From positions 1-64,000 of the forward strand of contig UQSP01000003.1 in NCBI GenBank assembly GCA_900543755.1: a stretch of 64,000 nt of DNA, read 5' to 3'. The notes under the pieces are model-generated. The model ran no database searches. It was not told the origin of the DNA and saw only the letters and a list, made by a program, of their open reading frames with translations. The position numbers were made by a program, and so were the translations under genes. Below, piece after piece: positions 17,179 to 26,431 of this stretch. How positions within the stretch are numbered: position 1 is the first letter of the stretch; the number at the start of each line of letters is the position of its first letter. This DNA comes from an uncultured Eubacteriales bacterium (lineage in GTDB: Bacteria; Bacillota; Clostridia; Christensenellales; Pumilibacteraceae).

Positions 17179-17670
17179 ATGAACGCTAAAGGTACGGTTT
17201 TCAAATACAAGGACAACGTCGACACCGACGTGATAATTCCCGCAAGATACCTCAACACTTCCGACCCCAATGAGCTTGCAAAGCACTGCATGGAGGACAT
17301 CGACGCGGATTTCGTAAGTAAGGTCAAACAAGGCGACATCATCGTCGCGGACAAAAACTTCGGCTGCGGCTCCTCGCGCGAGCACGCTCCCATCGCGATA
17401 AAGGCGTCGGGCGTGTCCTGCGTAATCGCCAGCACGTTTGCGCGCATTTTCTACCGCAACGCCATTAACATCGGGCTTCCCATCGTCGAGTGTCCCGAGG
17501 CGGTCAAGGGCATAAACGCGGGCGACGTGGTTTCCGTGGACTTTTCGACAGGCATAATTACCGACGAAACCAACGGCAAAAAGTTCAAAGGCGAGCCCTA
17601 TCCCGAATTCATGCAGAAGATTATCGCGGCGGGCGGCCTCGTCAACTACATCAAAACGCAAAAAAACTGA
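17179..17670 (+). CDS. leuD: 3-isopropylmalate/(R)-2-methylmalate dehydratase small subunit
   Basis: Small swivelling subunit that completes the isomerase active site with LeuC. It has the family start KGTVFKYKDNVDTDVIIPARY and the substrate-binding CGCGSSREHAP-type motif (here FGCGSSREHAP). The 163-residue length matches LeuD2-type subunits and pairs with the short LeuC upstream. AGGAGG lies 12 bases before the ATG. Confidence 0.96.
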   Translation: MNAKGTVFKYKDNVDTDVIIPARYLNTSDPNELAKHCMEDIDADFVSKVKQGDIIVADKNFGCGSSREHAPIAIKASGVSCVIASTFARIFYRNAINIGLPIVECPEAVKGINAGDVVSVDFSTGIITDETNGKKFKGEPYPEFMQKIIAAGGLVNYIKTQKN

Positions 17671-18107
17671 CGCGTCGGCTTTTTTTTCGGAAACAGTCGC
17701 AACGAAATCCGACCTTAAAACGATAAACCTTTAATAACCGATTGTCTTAAGTCCCTTCGGAAAACAGGACGGAGAAAGCGGCGCAACTGTCTTTGTATTA
17801 ATATTAAGACCGGAAAAAGCGGCGTAACAACACCTTTTCTTGTTGAACCCGGGGCAGGGAAAAACGACGCAATCAAACCCGACAAAATGCTGAGCCGCAA
17901 ACAGAAATGCCCGACTAAAAAGGCTGAAGCGAAAAACGGTTTTTCTTAAACAAACGGTTAAATTTGAAAAATATCAGCTTGGCGTCAGCTTATTAAACGG
18001 GTAATTCTCAGAAAGGTTTGTTAAAAAGCGGGTTTAAGGGCGGCTTCAGCGCGTTACGCAAATAAAAAAACAAATAAATTCCTAAATATAAAGGAGCTTT
18101 CAGAAAA
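17671..18107. other. Spacer between leuD and leuB
   Basis: About 437 bases. The phrase GAAAAAGCGGCG occurs twice (near 17770 with one change, and near 17815), 40-45 bases apart. No gene, T-box or terminator seen. Confidence 0.4.
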
Positions 18108-19175
18108 ATGAAATACAACATTGTCACGGTACCCGGCGACGGAATAGGTCCGGATATAATCAACGAGGCGATAAAAACTCTTAACCGCGTGGGCGAGATT
18201 TACGGTCACGAATTTAATTTTACCGAAAAACTCGCGGGCGGCATTGCAATCGACACCGTGGGCTGTCCGCTTCCTCAGGACACGATTGACGCGTGCAAGG
18301 CGTCCGACTCGGTGCTGCTGGGCGCGGTGGGCGGACCCAAGTGGGATCACCTGGGCGGCAACGACCGTCCCGAAAAGGCGCTGCTGGGACTTAGAGGAGA
18401 GCTTAAGCTTTTTGCAAATCTCCGTCCCGCACTGCTTCACAAACAGCTTAAAAACGCCTGCCCCTTAAAGCCCGAAATCATCGGCGACAGTCTGGATATT
18501 TTGATCGTAAGAGAGCTTACAAGCGGCATTTACTTCGGTAAGCGCGGAAGAGTAAAAGAGGACGATTCGGCGTTCGACACCATGTATTATTCGGTCAAGG
18601 AAATCGAGCGCGTCCTGCGCGTGGGCTTCGATGCGGCGATGAAGAGAAACAAAAAGGTGTGCGTGGTGGACAAGGCCAATATTCTGGAAACCTCGCGCCT
18701 TTGGAGAGAGGTTACGGCGCGCGTGGCTAAGGATTATCCCGAAGTCGAATATTCGCACCTTTACGTGGACAACTGCTCCATGCAGCTTATCCGCAATCCT
18801 CACCAGTTCGACGTAATCATCACCACCAATATGTTCGGCGACATTCTCTCGGACGAGGCAAGTATGCTTACCGGCTCCATCGGTATGCTGGCGTCCGCGT
18901 CTTTGGGCGAAACCAAGCTTGGCATGTACGAGCCTATTCACGGCTCCGCGCCCGACATCGCGGGCAAGAACCTCGCTAACCCCATCGCCACCATTCTTTC
19001 CGCGGCGATGATGCTGAGGTATTCGTTCGACCTCGAAAAAGAGGCGTGCGCCATCGAAAAAGCGGTGGACGAGGTGCTTGACAAGGGTTACCGCACCGCC
19101 GATATTTACAGCGAAGGCATGACTAAAGTGGGCACCGTGGAAATGGGCAAACTTATTACCGACGCCATAAAATAA
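18108..19175 (+). CDS. leuB: 3-isopropylmalate dehydrogenase
   Basis: NAD+-dependent oxidative decarboxylase acting on 3-isopropylmalate and, in organisms using the citramalate route, on methylmalate. Family motifs: VTVPGDGIGPDI at the start, LLGAVGGPKW, the RELTSGIYFG substrate loop, the VDNCSMQLI block and the HGSAPDIAGKN-type NAD site (EPIHGSAPDIAG), 355 residues. AAAGGAG lies before the ATG. It is probably part of the T-box-controlled cluster, but the 437-base gap before it leaves room for another promoter that I could not identify. Confidence 0.96.
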   Translation: MKYNIVTVPGDGIGPDIINEAIKTLNRVGEIYGHEFNFTEKLAGGIAIDTVGCPLPQDTIDACKASDSVLLGAVGGPKWDHLGGNDRPEKALLGLRGELKLFANLRPALLHKQLKNACPLKPEIIGDSLDILIVRELTSGIYFGKRGRVKEDDSAFDTMYYSVKEIERVLRVGFDAAMKRNKKVCVVDKANILETSRLWREVTARVAKDYPEVEYSHLYVDNCSMQLIRNPHQFDVIITTNMFGDILSDEASMLTGSIGMLASASLGETKLGMYEPIHGSAPDIAGKNLANPIATILSAAMMLRYSFDLEKEACAIEKAVDEVLDKGYRTADIYSEGMTKVGTVEMGKLITDAIK

Positions 19176-19242
19176 AGTTTTTCTCTAAATAGCAGTCTTT
19201 CGATTAAGATAAAGGTCTTTTGCGTAAAAGATTTTTAAGAAG

Positions 19243-19298
19243 AACGTCTTAAGGTGTCGACAAAAACAAAAAACGTCTTAAGGTGTCGACAAAAACAA
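19243..19298. repeat. Tandem 29-bp direct repeat between leuB and ilvE
   Basis: Two identical 27-base copies (19243-19269, 19272-19298) centred on CGTCTTAAGGTGTCGACAAA. The rest of the 350-base spacer (19176-19525) shows no gene. Confidence 0.8.
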
Positions 19299-19525
19299 GT
19301 TTTTATCGGGAAGCAGTCTTTTTCCCCGAAAATAGCGGTTTTTATCGGTAAAAATTTTTCTTGACGGAACAAAGTTTTAAAAAATTTCTCCGACAAAAGG
19401 AAGTCTTTTATCAATAAGTCTTTCGGGGACAAAAACATCCTGCGTTTCAGAATACTTTTTCGGCCGGGCGACCGCCGCGGCAATAAACAAAGTGCGGAAA
19501 ATTTTATAAAAAAGAGGCAAAAATC

Positions 19526-20410
19526 ATGCAGTACATCTATCTAAACGGAGAATTTGTGGAAAGCGACAACGCCAAAGTTTCGGTTTTCGACCACGGCGTG
19601 CTTTACGGCGACGGCGTTTTCGAGGGGATACGCGCTTACTCCGGCAGAGTTTTCCGCCTTAAGGAGCATATCGACCGCATTTTCGCGGCGGCAAAAGCCA
19701 TTGCTCTTGATATCCCCATGAGCAAAGCAGAACTTGCGGAAGTGGTCAAAAAGACCTGCGCCGTAAACAACCTCAAGGACTGCTACATCCGTCTTGTGGT
19801 GACTCGCGGCAAGGGTGACCTTGGACTTTCCCCCTCAAACTGCGATAAACCCACGGTATTCTGCATTGCGGCGGGCATCAAGCTTTACACCGCCGAGCAG
19901 TACGAAAAGGGCATGGCGGTAATCACCTCCGTTCAGCGCAGAAACAAGGCGACTATCGTCGACCCGCAGATAAAGTCGCTTAACTATCTCAACAACATTC
20001 TCGCCAAAATCGAGGCTAACCGCGCGGGCGCGGCGGAAGCGCTTATGCTTAACCACGACGGCATAGTTACCGAATGTACGGGCGACAATATCTTTATCGT
20101 CAAAGACGGTGTGATTTACACTCCTCCCGTTTACGTGGGAATCCTGGACGGAATCACGCGCCGCACCGTCATCGAGGTTGCCGCGAAAATAGGCGTGCCG
20201 CTTAAGGAAACCGAGTTCACTTTGTTCAACGTTTACAACGCCGACGAGTGCTTTCTTACGGGTACCGCCGCCGAGGCGATTGCAGTTACTTCCGTGGACG
20301 GAAGAAAGATAGGCGAGGGCGTCTGCGGTCCTGTGACAAGGAAAATTCTGGACGCTTTCCAGAAAGCCGCGCGCTCAGGCGAGTACGGCGACGAGATAAT
20401 CTATAAGTAA
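19526..20410 (+). CDS. ilvE: Branched-chain amino-acid aminotransferase, class IV
   Basis: PLP enzyme transferring amino groups from glutamate to the three branched-chain 2-oxoacids, the last step of each pathway. The catalytic lysine is K150 in DPQIKSLNYLNN; the FDHGVLYGDGVFEGIR opening, EALMLNHDGIVTE and FLTGTAAEA phosphate-binding segment are typical of the ~290-residue class IV BCAT group. Its place between leuB and ilvD supports BCAT over D-amino-acid aminotransferase or aminodeoxychorismate lyase, which share the fold. Confidence 0.93.
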   Translation: MQYIYLNGEFVESDNAKVSVFDHGVLYGDGVFEGIRAYSGRVFRLKEHIDRIFAAAKAIALDIPMSKAELAEVVKKTCAVNNLKDCYIRLVVTRGKGDLGLSPSNCDKPTVFCIAAGIKLYTAEQYEKGMAVITSVQRRNKATIVDPQIKSLNYLNNILAKIEANRAGAAEALMLNHDGIVTECTGDNIFIVKDGVIYTPPVYVGILDGITRRTVIEVAAKIGVPLKETEFTLFNVYNADECFLTGTAAEAIAVTSVDGRKIGEGVCGPVTRKILDAFQKAARSGEYGDEIIYK

Positions 20411-20581
20411 GACGGGATAATCCGTAAACAAAAAGATTTCGTCAAGCAACAAGGCTTCGTCTGCGCTTTTACGATAAAACGGGTACGGACGGAAAAAACA
20501 CTATAACATTAAGTCAGCCGCGGCGAAAAAGCGGAATAACCGCTTTAAGCCCGAACGGCACTGAAAACGGAGTTTACGACA

Positions 20582-22240
20582 ATGAAAAGCGACAACGTAA
20601 AAACAGGAATAGACAAGGCCGCTCACCGCTCGCTTATGAAGGCGCTGGGCTGGACGGACGAAGAGATTAAAAAGCCCATTATCGGCATAGTAAGCGCGCA
20701 AAGCGAGATTGTGCCCGGGCATATGCACCTTAACACCATCGTTACGGCGGTTAAGGAAGGCGTTTACGCCGCGGGCGGTATGCCCGTAGTCGTCCCTGCA
20801 ATCGGCGTGTGCGACGGCATTGCCATGGGGCACGAGGGCATGAAATATTCGCTTGTCACGCGCGAGCTTATTGCCGACTCGGTGGAGTGTATGGCAAAGG
20901 CTCACGCATTCGACGCGCTCGTTCTGGTGCCCAACTGCGATAAAATAGTGCCCGGCATGGTCATGGGCGCGCTCAGGGTCAACGTTCCTTCCATTGTGGT
21001 CAGCGGCGGCCCCATGCTCAACGGCTTTGCGTGCGGCAAAAAGATTTCCCTTTCGGATATGTTTGAGGCGGCAGGCGCGGTCACAAGCGGAAAAATGACC
21101 ATGCAGCAGCTTCACGAGTACGAGGACAACGCTTGTCCCACCTGCGGCTCCTGCAGCGGTATGTTTACAGCCAACAGCATGAACTGCGTCATGGAGGCGG
21201 CGGGCTTCGCGCTTAAGGGCAACGGTACGGTTCCCGCGGTGTATTCGCAAAGGATAAGACTTGCAAAAGAAACGGGCGCGGCGATAATGCGCGTGCTTAG
21301 TGACGGTATCCGTCCGCGCGATATATTCACTACCGACGCGTTCAAAAACATCATCGCCGTGGATATGGCGCTGGGGTGCAGTACCAATACGGCTTTGCAT
21401 CTTCCCGCGCTGGCGCACGAGGCAGGAATACCGCTTCCGCTTTCGTTTTTCAACGAGATAAGCGAAAAGGTGCCCAATCTTTGTAAGCTTGCGCCTGCAG
21501 GCAAACACTTCATGAGCGACCTTTACTACGCGGGCGGCGTTTACGCGGTCATGAAGGAACTGCTTGACGCGGGCCTCATCGACGGCAGTCTTAAAACCGT
21601 TACGGGCAAAACGGTCGCGGAAAACATTGCGGATGCGGTTGTTACCGACCCCGAAGTAATCCGTCCCGTATCCGATCCGTATTCAGCAAGCGGCGGTCTT
21701 GCGGTACTGTTCGGCAATCTCGCGCCCGACGGCTGCGTGGTAAAACGCAGTGCCGTTGCGCCCGAAATGCTGGTTAACCGCAGCAGAGCGCGCGTATTCG
21801 ACAGCGAGGACGACTCCATTAAAGCCATTCTGGGCGGTAAGATTAAGCCCGGCGACATTGTGGTAATCCGTTACGAGGGGCCTAAAGGCGGTCCCGGTAT
21901 GCGCGAAATGCTTATGCCCACTGCGTCCATCGCGGGCATGGGGCTTGATAAGTCCGTCGCGCTTATCACCGACGGCAGATTTTCGGGCGCCACGCGCGGG
22001 GCAAGCATCGGCCACGTTTCTCCCGAAGCTGCGGAGGGCGGCCCCATCGGTCTTGTCAAAGACGGCGACATCATTTCCATCGACATGAACAAGTATTCCA
22101 TAACGCTGGAAGTCAGCGACGAAGAGCTTGATAAGCGCAGAAAGGAGCAAAAGCCGCCCGTCAAAAACCTCAGCGGATACCTAAAGCGTTACGCCGCGCT
22201 GGTCACTTCCGCCGACAAGGGCGCGGTCTTTAAAGACTGA
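20582..22240 (+). CDS. ilvD: Dihydroxy-acid dehydratase
   Basis: Iron-sulphur enzyme dehydrating dihydroxyisovalerate and dihydroxymethylvalerate to the 2-oxoacids. Cluster and Mg-site motifs are present: NCDKIVPGM (about residues 118-126) and CPTCGSCSGMFTAN (from about 182), then FSGATRGASIGH near the C-terminus, over 552 residues. GGAG precedes the ATG by 10 bases. It is followed by a 515-base spacer before ilvB. Confidence 0.97.
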   Translation: MKSDNVKTGIDKAAHRSLMKALGWTDEEIKKPIIGIVSAQSEIVPGHMHLNTIVTAVKEGVYAAGGMPVVVPAIGVCDGIAMGHEGMKYSLVTRELIADSVECMAKAHAFDALVLVPNCDKIVPGMVMGALRVNVPSIVVSGGPMLNGFACGKKISLSDMFEAAGAVTSGKMTMQQLHEYEDNACPTCGSCSGMFTANSMNCVMEAAGFALKGNGTVPAVYSQRIRLAKETGAAIMRVLSDGIRPRDIFTTDAFKNIIAVDMALGCSTNTALHLPALAHEAGIPLPLSFFNEISEKVPNLCKLAPAGKHFMSDLYYAGGVYAVMKELLDAGLIDGSLKTVTGKTVAENIADAVVTDPEVIRPVSDPYSASGGLAVLFGNLAPDGCVVKRSAVAPEMLVNRSRARVFDSEDDSIKAILGGKIKPGDIVVIRYEGPKGGPGMREMLMPTASIAGMGLDKSVALITDGRFSGATRGASIGHVSPEAAEGGPIGLVKDGDIISIDMNKYSITLEVSDEELDKRRKEQKPPVKNLSGYLKRYAALVTSADKGAVFKD

Positions 22241-22754
22241 AGCGGCTTAAGCCGAGCGGGAAATATTTTATTAATCGGTGGTCCTGACGGATCCAGGGTT
22301 TGATTAGCGGTAAATTGTGAATAAAAAAATCTTTCTTCAGCGTAAAAGGTAAAAAAACAACTTTTTTTACCGTAAATCGGGGGAGGGAGAGCAAACAAAA
22401 AAATCCTACACCGTCATAAAAAAAGAAAAAAAACGTTCTTTGCCCTCATAAAAAAGTCAGAAATTTTTTTACTTAATATCGGGACAGAGCGGAAAAATCT
22501 TTTGCCGCTTAAAAAAACGGGAAAGGCAAAACGTGCTTTACCGCAAAACGTAAAGACGGCAGACAAAATCTTACGCAGCCATAGAAACGCGGTAAGAAAG
22601 CCTTTTTACTTCAGTCCGGGAGCGTAAAGATTTTTTAACCCATAAAAAAGCGATAGCGGCAAAAAGCTTTCATTGACGGCAATCGGGGAGAAAAAAAGTA
22701 AAACTTCCGCCCCCAAGCGGCGGACAAAAAAATAAAGCACAAGGAAAAGCGGAA
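22241..22754. other. Spacer between ilvD and ilvB
   Basis: 515 bases, A-rich on the plus strand. It contains one perfect A/T hairpin, GGTAAAAAAA-CAAC-TTTTTTTACC (22348-22371), of uncertain role. No T-box motif, promoter of good quality or open frame was found. Confidence 0.45.
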
Positions 22755-24431
22755 ATGACAGGAGCGGAAATTATAATCAATTGTCTTTTGGAACAGGGCG
22801 TGGATACCGTTTTCGGATATCCGGGCGGAACCATTCTCAACGTGTACGACGCGCTTTACAAAAGCGGCAGGATACATCACTATCTTACCGCGCACGAGCA
22901 GGGCGCCGCGCACGCCGCGGACGGATATGCGCGCGCCACGGGTAAAGTGGGCGTGTGCTTTGCGACCAGCGGACCGGGTGCTACTAACCTCGTCACGGGC
23001 ATAGCCACGGCGTACATGGATTCTTCGCCCGTGGTCGCCATTACCTGCAACGTCGCGGGCAACCTTCTGGGACGGGACTCCTTTCAGGAGGTGGACATTA
23101 CGGGTATAACGATGCCCATCACCAAGCACAACTATATTGTGCCTAACGTCAATAAACTTGCGGACATTATCCGCGAGGCGTTTTATATCGCAAACAGCGG
23201 CAGAAAAGGTCCGGTTTTAATCGACATTCCCAAAGACGTGACGGCGGCGGAATGCGATTACACGCCCGTAGCGCCGCGCACATACACGGCTACGGCAAAC
23301 GTTACGGACGCGGAAATAGAAAAGGCGGCAAAATTAATCAACTCCGCCGAGCGTCCCTTTATCGTCAGCGGCGGCGGCGTAATCGCGTCGGGGGCGGAAG
23401 AGGAGATAAAAAAACTTGCCGAAAAGCTTGACTGCCCCGTTGCCTGCACGTTTATGGGCATCGGCAGTTACGACACAACCGCGCCCGAATACACGGGCAT
23501 GATAGGCATGCACGGCACCAAGGCGTCGAATATCGGCGTAAACACTTCCGACGTGCTTATCGCCGTGGGCGTAAGGTTTTCGGACAGGGTTATTTCCGAT
23601 GCCAGCAAGTTTGCTAAAGGCGCAAAGATAATTCATATCGACATCGACCCTGCGGAAATCAGCAAAAACGTCAAGTGTGCCATGTCGCTTACGGGCGACG
23701 CCAAAGTCGCGCTGGAAAAACTTTTGCCGCATCTTCATCAAAAGAAATCCGACGAGTGGCTTAACCATATCGAAAGCCTTAAAAAGGAATTCCCCAAGAT
23801 GGATTTAAGTCCCTCAGCGCCCATAAATCCCGAATATATCCTGGAAAAACTGAACGAAGTTACCCGCGGCGACGCGATAATCGTGACCGAAGTGGGACAG
23901 CATCAGATGTGGGCGGGACAGTTCTGTACGTTCAAAAAACCTCGCACTTTCCTTTCAAGCGGCGGACTGGGCACAATGGGCTTCGGTACGGGCGCGGCGA
24001 TGGGCGCGCAGGTGGGCATGCCGAATAAGCGCGTTATTTCCATTGCGGGCGACGGCTGCTTCCGCATGAACTGCAACGAGCTTTGCACCATTCAGCACTA
24101 CAATATTCCCGTAATCATAATCGTCATGAACAACGGCACTCTTGGCATGGTGCGCCAGTGGCAGACGCTTTTCTACGGCGGCAGATACTCCGAAACCACG
24201 CTTGACCGCGGCCCCGACTTCAAAAAGCTGGCGGAAGCGTATTTCGTGGACGGGTATTCGGTTTATACAAAAGCGGATTTCGACGACGCCATTAAGTCCG
24301 CGTTAAGCAAAAACGCGCCCGCCGTCATCGACGCGCATATCGACACCGACGAGTTCGTTCTGCCCATGGTCAGCCCCGGTAAGCCCATATCAGACATCCT
24401 GACCGAAAACGTCAAAAAAGCAAAGAAGTAA
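22755..24431 (+). CDS. ilvB: Acetolactate synthase large (catalytic) subunit
   Basis: Thiamine-diphosphate and FAD-dependent enzyme forming acetolactate from two pyruvates, or acetohydroxybutyrate from pyruvate and 2-oxobutyrate. The proton-relay glutamate is in AHEQGAAHAADGYAR, and the ThDP Mg2+ motif is GDGCFRMNCNEL with the NNGTLGMV segment. Length 558 and the biosynthetic domain order (Pyr, central FAD-like, PP) are standard. It is the last gene of the cluster and far from ilvN. Catabolic acetolactate synthase is unlikely, because the FAD-region and context are biosynthetic. Confidence 0.96.
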   Translation: MTGAEIIINCLLEQGVDTVFGYPGGTILNVYDALYKSGRIHHYLTAHEQGAAHAADGYARATGKVGVCFATSGPGATNLVTGIATAYMDSSPVVAITCNVAGNLLGRDSFQEVDITGITMPITKHNYIVPNVNKLADIIREAFYIANSGRKGPVLIDIPKDVTAAECDYTPVAPRTYTATANVTDAEIEKAAKLINSAERPFIVSGGGVIASGAEEEIKKLAEKLDCPVACTFMGIGSYDTTAPEYTGMIGMHGTKASNIGVNTSDVLIAVGVRFSDRVISDASKFAKGAKIIHIDIDPAEISKNVKCAMSLTGDAKVALEKLLPHLHQKKSDEWLNHIESLKKEFPKMDLSPSAPINPEYILEKLNEVTRGDAIIVTEVGQHQMWAGQFCTFKKPRTFLSSGGLGTMGFGTGAAMGAQVGMPNKRVISIAGDGCFRMNCNELCTIQHYNIPVIIIVMNNGTLGMVRQWQTLFYGGRYSETTLDRGPDFKKLAEAYFVDGYSVYTKADFDDAIKSALSKNAPAVIDAHIDTDEFVLPMVSPGKPISDILTENVKKAKK

Positions 24432-24881
24432 TCGGTTTTTTTCGGCTGATTAGGCGTAAAGCCTGTCTGACAGAAGCGGCAGTTTCATCCGCGCCCGCAA
24501 AAGCCTGACAGATTAATTTTTGTCGGACTCCACAGACGGAAAAAGTGTTTTAACGGGAATTAAAATATGCGGCGATAAGATATGCTGAAAATTTTTTAAT
24601 CCCGAAACGGCGGTTGTTTCTTTAAAACTCGGAATTTATGCCGCGCAACGGGTAAAAGACGGGCAAAAACGGGAATAACAGCCGCGTAAATTCAAAATCA
24701 AACAGTGTTCATGTTTTGCCGAAGAAACAATTTGTGCTCCTCGGCAAAATTTATACTTTTTTACAAAGGGTTAATTTTAAGAAAGCTTTTTTGCATTTGT
24801 TTAACGTGGGAAAAGACGGCTTGGTGTAAGGAAAAGACAAAAGTAAAAGCATTTTATTTTTTAACAAGAGGGGGGGGGACA
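24432..24881. other. Spacer after ilvB
   Basis: 450 bases. The frame of the next gene is open back to 24705, but that part (FCRRNNLCSSAKF...) is not like any flavoprotein. An imperfect palindrome CTGTCTGACAG lies near 24463. No strong terminator was seen. Confidence 0.4.
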
Positions 24882-26180
24882 ATGAACAACGGTGATATAA
24901 GACAAAAAATCGCGTTTCCCGATTATGACGTAGTCGTGGCGGGCGCGGGACTTGCGGGCGTCGCCGCAGCGATTGGCGCCGCAAGAGAGGGTATGCGCGT
25001 GCTTGTCGTCGAGCGTTACGGTTTTGCGGGCGGCATGGCGACCGGTGCGCTTGTAAATCCCTTTATGAATTATTTCGAAAGCGGAGCAAACGGAAAGCTT
25101 GTCAACAAAGGACTGTTTGAGACGTTTCGAAAAGATATGCAGGCTTTGGGGGCGACGAAATGTGCGGAAAAACGCGGCTGCCACGCTTTTAACGACGAGC
25201 TTCTTAAAATCGTGCTGGACCGTGAAATGGCGAAAAACGGCGTGGACGTACTGTATCACGCGCTTTTAAGCGACGTATCGGTTAAAGACGGAAAAATAAA
25301 TTTTGTAACCGTTTCCACGATTTCGGGTAATTTCGACTTAAAGGCGAAATTTTTTATCGACGCCACGGGCAATGCCGACCTTACTGCTTTTGCGGGGCTT
25401 GAATTCAAGCTGGGAAGGGAAAACGACAATCGGGTTCAGCCGATGACGCTTTGTTTCAGGCTTTCGGGCGTGGACGAAAGCAAGCTGGATGTGCGTCTTA
25501 TAAACGAAAAATACGCGCAAATGCGTCGCGAAGGCCGTATCAAAAACAAGCGGGAAGACGTGCTTTTGTTCAATTTCCGCGACGTAGACTGCGGCGAGGG
25601 GCTTATTCACTTCAACACGACGCGTATTCTCGAAAAGAATCCCGTGTCGGCGCTTGACCGCAGCGCGGCGGAAATCGAAGCGCGTGAACAAGTTCTTGAA
25701 ATGGTTGAGTTTCTTAAAAATAACTTCGAGTGCATGAAAAACGCCTATCTTGTCAATATGGCGGCGGAAACGGGTATTCGCGAAAGCCGCCGCATAGTGG
25801 GAATGTACGAAATAACCGCTTCCGATATTGTTAACGCCCGTAAGTTCGACGATTCGATTGCGCGCGGCTCGTACGAAATAGACATTCACAGTCCCGACGG
25901 GACAGGAACGCATCACGTCAGGCTTAAAGAAGGGGAATATTATACCATTCCCTATCGCGCCATGGTGCCCGTTGCCGCAGTAAACCTTCTTGCCGCGGGC
26001 AGACCGCTTTCCTCCACGCACGAGGCTCATGCGGCTTTCCGCGTTATGCCCATCACCACCTGCATAGGCGAGGCGGCAGGCGTTGCGGCTGCCCTTGCCG
26101 TGAAAAAGGGAGTATCGGCCGCCTTGGTTCCCGTGCCGGAGCTGAGGGAAAAGTTGGTCGGTTACGGCGCGCTTATCTAG
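24882..26180 (+). CDS. FAD-dependent oxidoreductase (FAD_oxidored family)
   Basis: A 432-residue flavoprotein. It opens with the dinucleotide-binding fold DYDVVVAGAGLAGVAAAIGAARE and the acidic end of strand 2 in VVERYG, then FAGGMATGALVNP, typical of the FAD_oxidored (PF12831) group found near sugar and lipid genes in Firmicutes. The C-terminal FAD-contact segment with AAGRPLSSTHEAHAAFRVMP is present. The start is the ATG at 24882 behind a GA(G)9 tract. It converges with a DeoR-type regulator. The electron acceptor and substrate are unknown; members are sometimes called xanthan lyases, without biochemical support here. Confidence 0.85.
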   Translation: MNNGDIRQKIAFPDYDVVVAGAGLAGVAAAIGAAREGMRVLVVERYGFAGGMATGALVNPFMNYFESGANGKLVNKGLFETFRKDMQALGATKCAEKRGCHAFNDELLKIVLDREMAKNGVDVLYHALLSDVSVKDGKINFVTVSTISGNFDLKAKFFIDATGNADLTAFAGLEFKLGRENDNRVQPMTLCFRLSGVDESKLDVRLINEKYAQMRREGRIKNKREDVLLFNFRDVDCGEGLIHFNTTRILEKNPVSALDRSAAEIEAREQVLEMVEFLKNNFECMKNAYLVNMAAETGIRESRRIVGMYEITASDIVNARKFDDSIARGSYEIDIHSPDGTGTHHVRLKEGEYYTIPYRAMVPVAAVNLLAAGRPLSSTHEAHAAFRVMPITTCIGEAAGVAAALAVKKGVSAALVPVPELREKLVGYGALI

Positions 26181-26231
26181 ATAAACGGCGGTTACGGCGC
26201 GCTGATCTGATTGAATTAGGTTTACGGCGCG
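26159..26231 (+). repeat. Tandem duplication of the flavoprotein gene's 3' end
   Basis: CGGTTACGGCGCGCTTATCT (26159-26178, coding for the last residues GYGALI) is repeated 30 bases later with one change, still reading GYGALI-stop, and a third partial copy, GGTTTACGGCGCG, starts at 26219. The extra copies lie after the stop codon. Confidence 0.75.
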
Positions 26232-26368
26232 TATTTTGCGGTTTAAGCGATTTTCGGCGCACGTTAATCAAAGGGTGATTTGTCGTTTAAGAAAAAATCG
26301 CAGTATAATCAAGCGCGTTTTGCGCTCCGACTGCGGGGCGTTGCAAAGCGAAAAAAGCTGAAGAATAA

Positions 26369-26404
26369 AAAAGGGAGTTGTCCGTGCGGGCAGCTCCCTT
26401 TCCG
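26369..26404 (-). terminator. Terminator of the deoR-type gene (may act both ways)
   Basis: AAAGGGAGTTG / CAGCTCCCTTT hairpin; on the minus strand it is followed by TTTTTTATTC, 28 bases after the regulator's stop. Confidence 0.85.
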
Positions 26405-26431
26405 TTATGTTGTTTTTGTTTTAAATTCGGG

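Noticed and set aside
17671..22754. Further T-box or riboswitch leaders in the long ilv/leu spacers
   Set aside because: No GGGTGG-type T-box core, specifier region or U-tailed terminator was found in these spacers.
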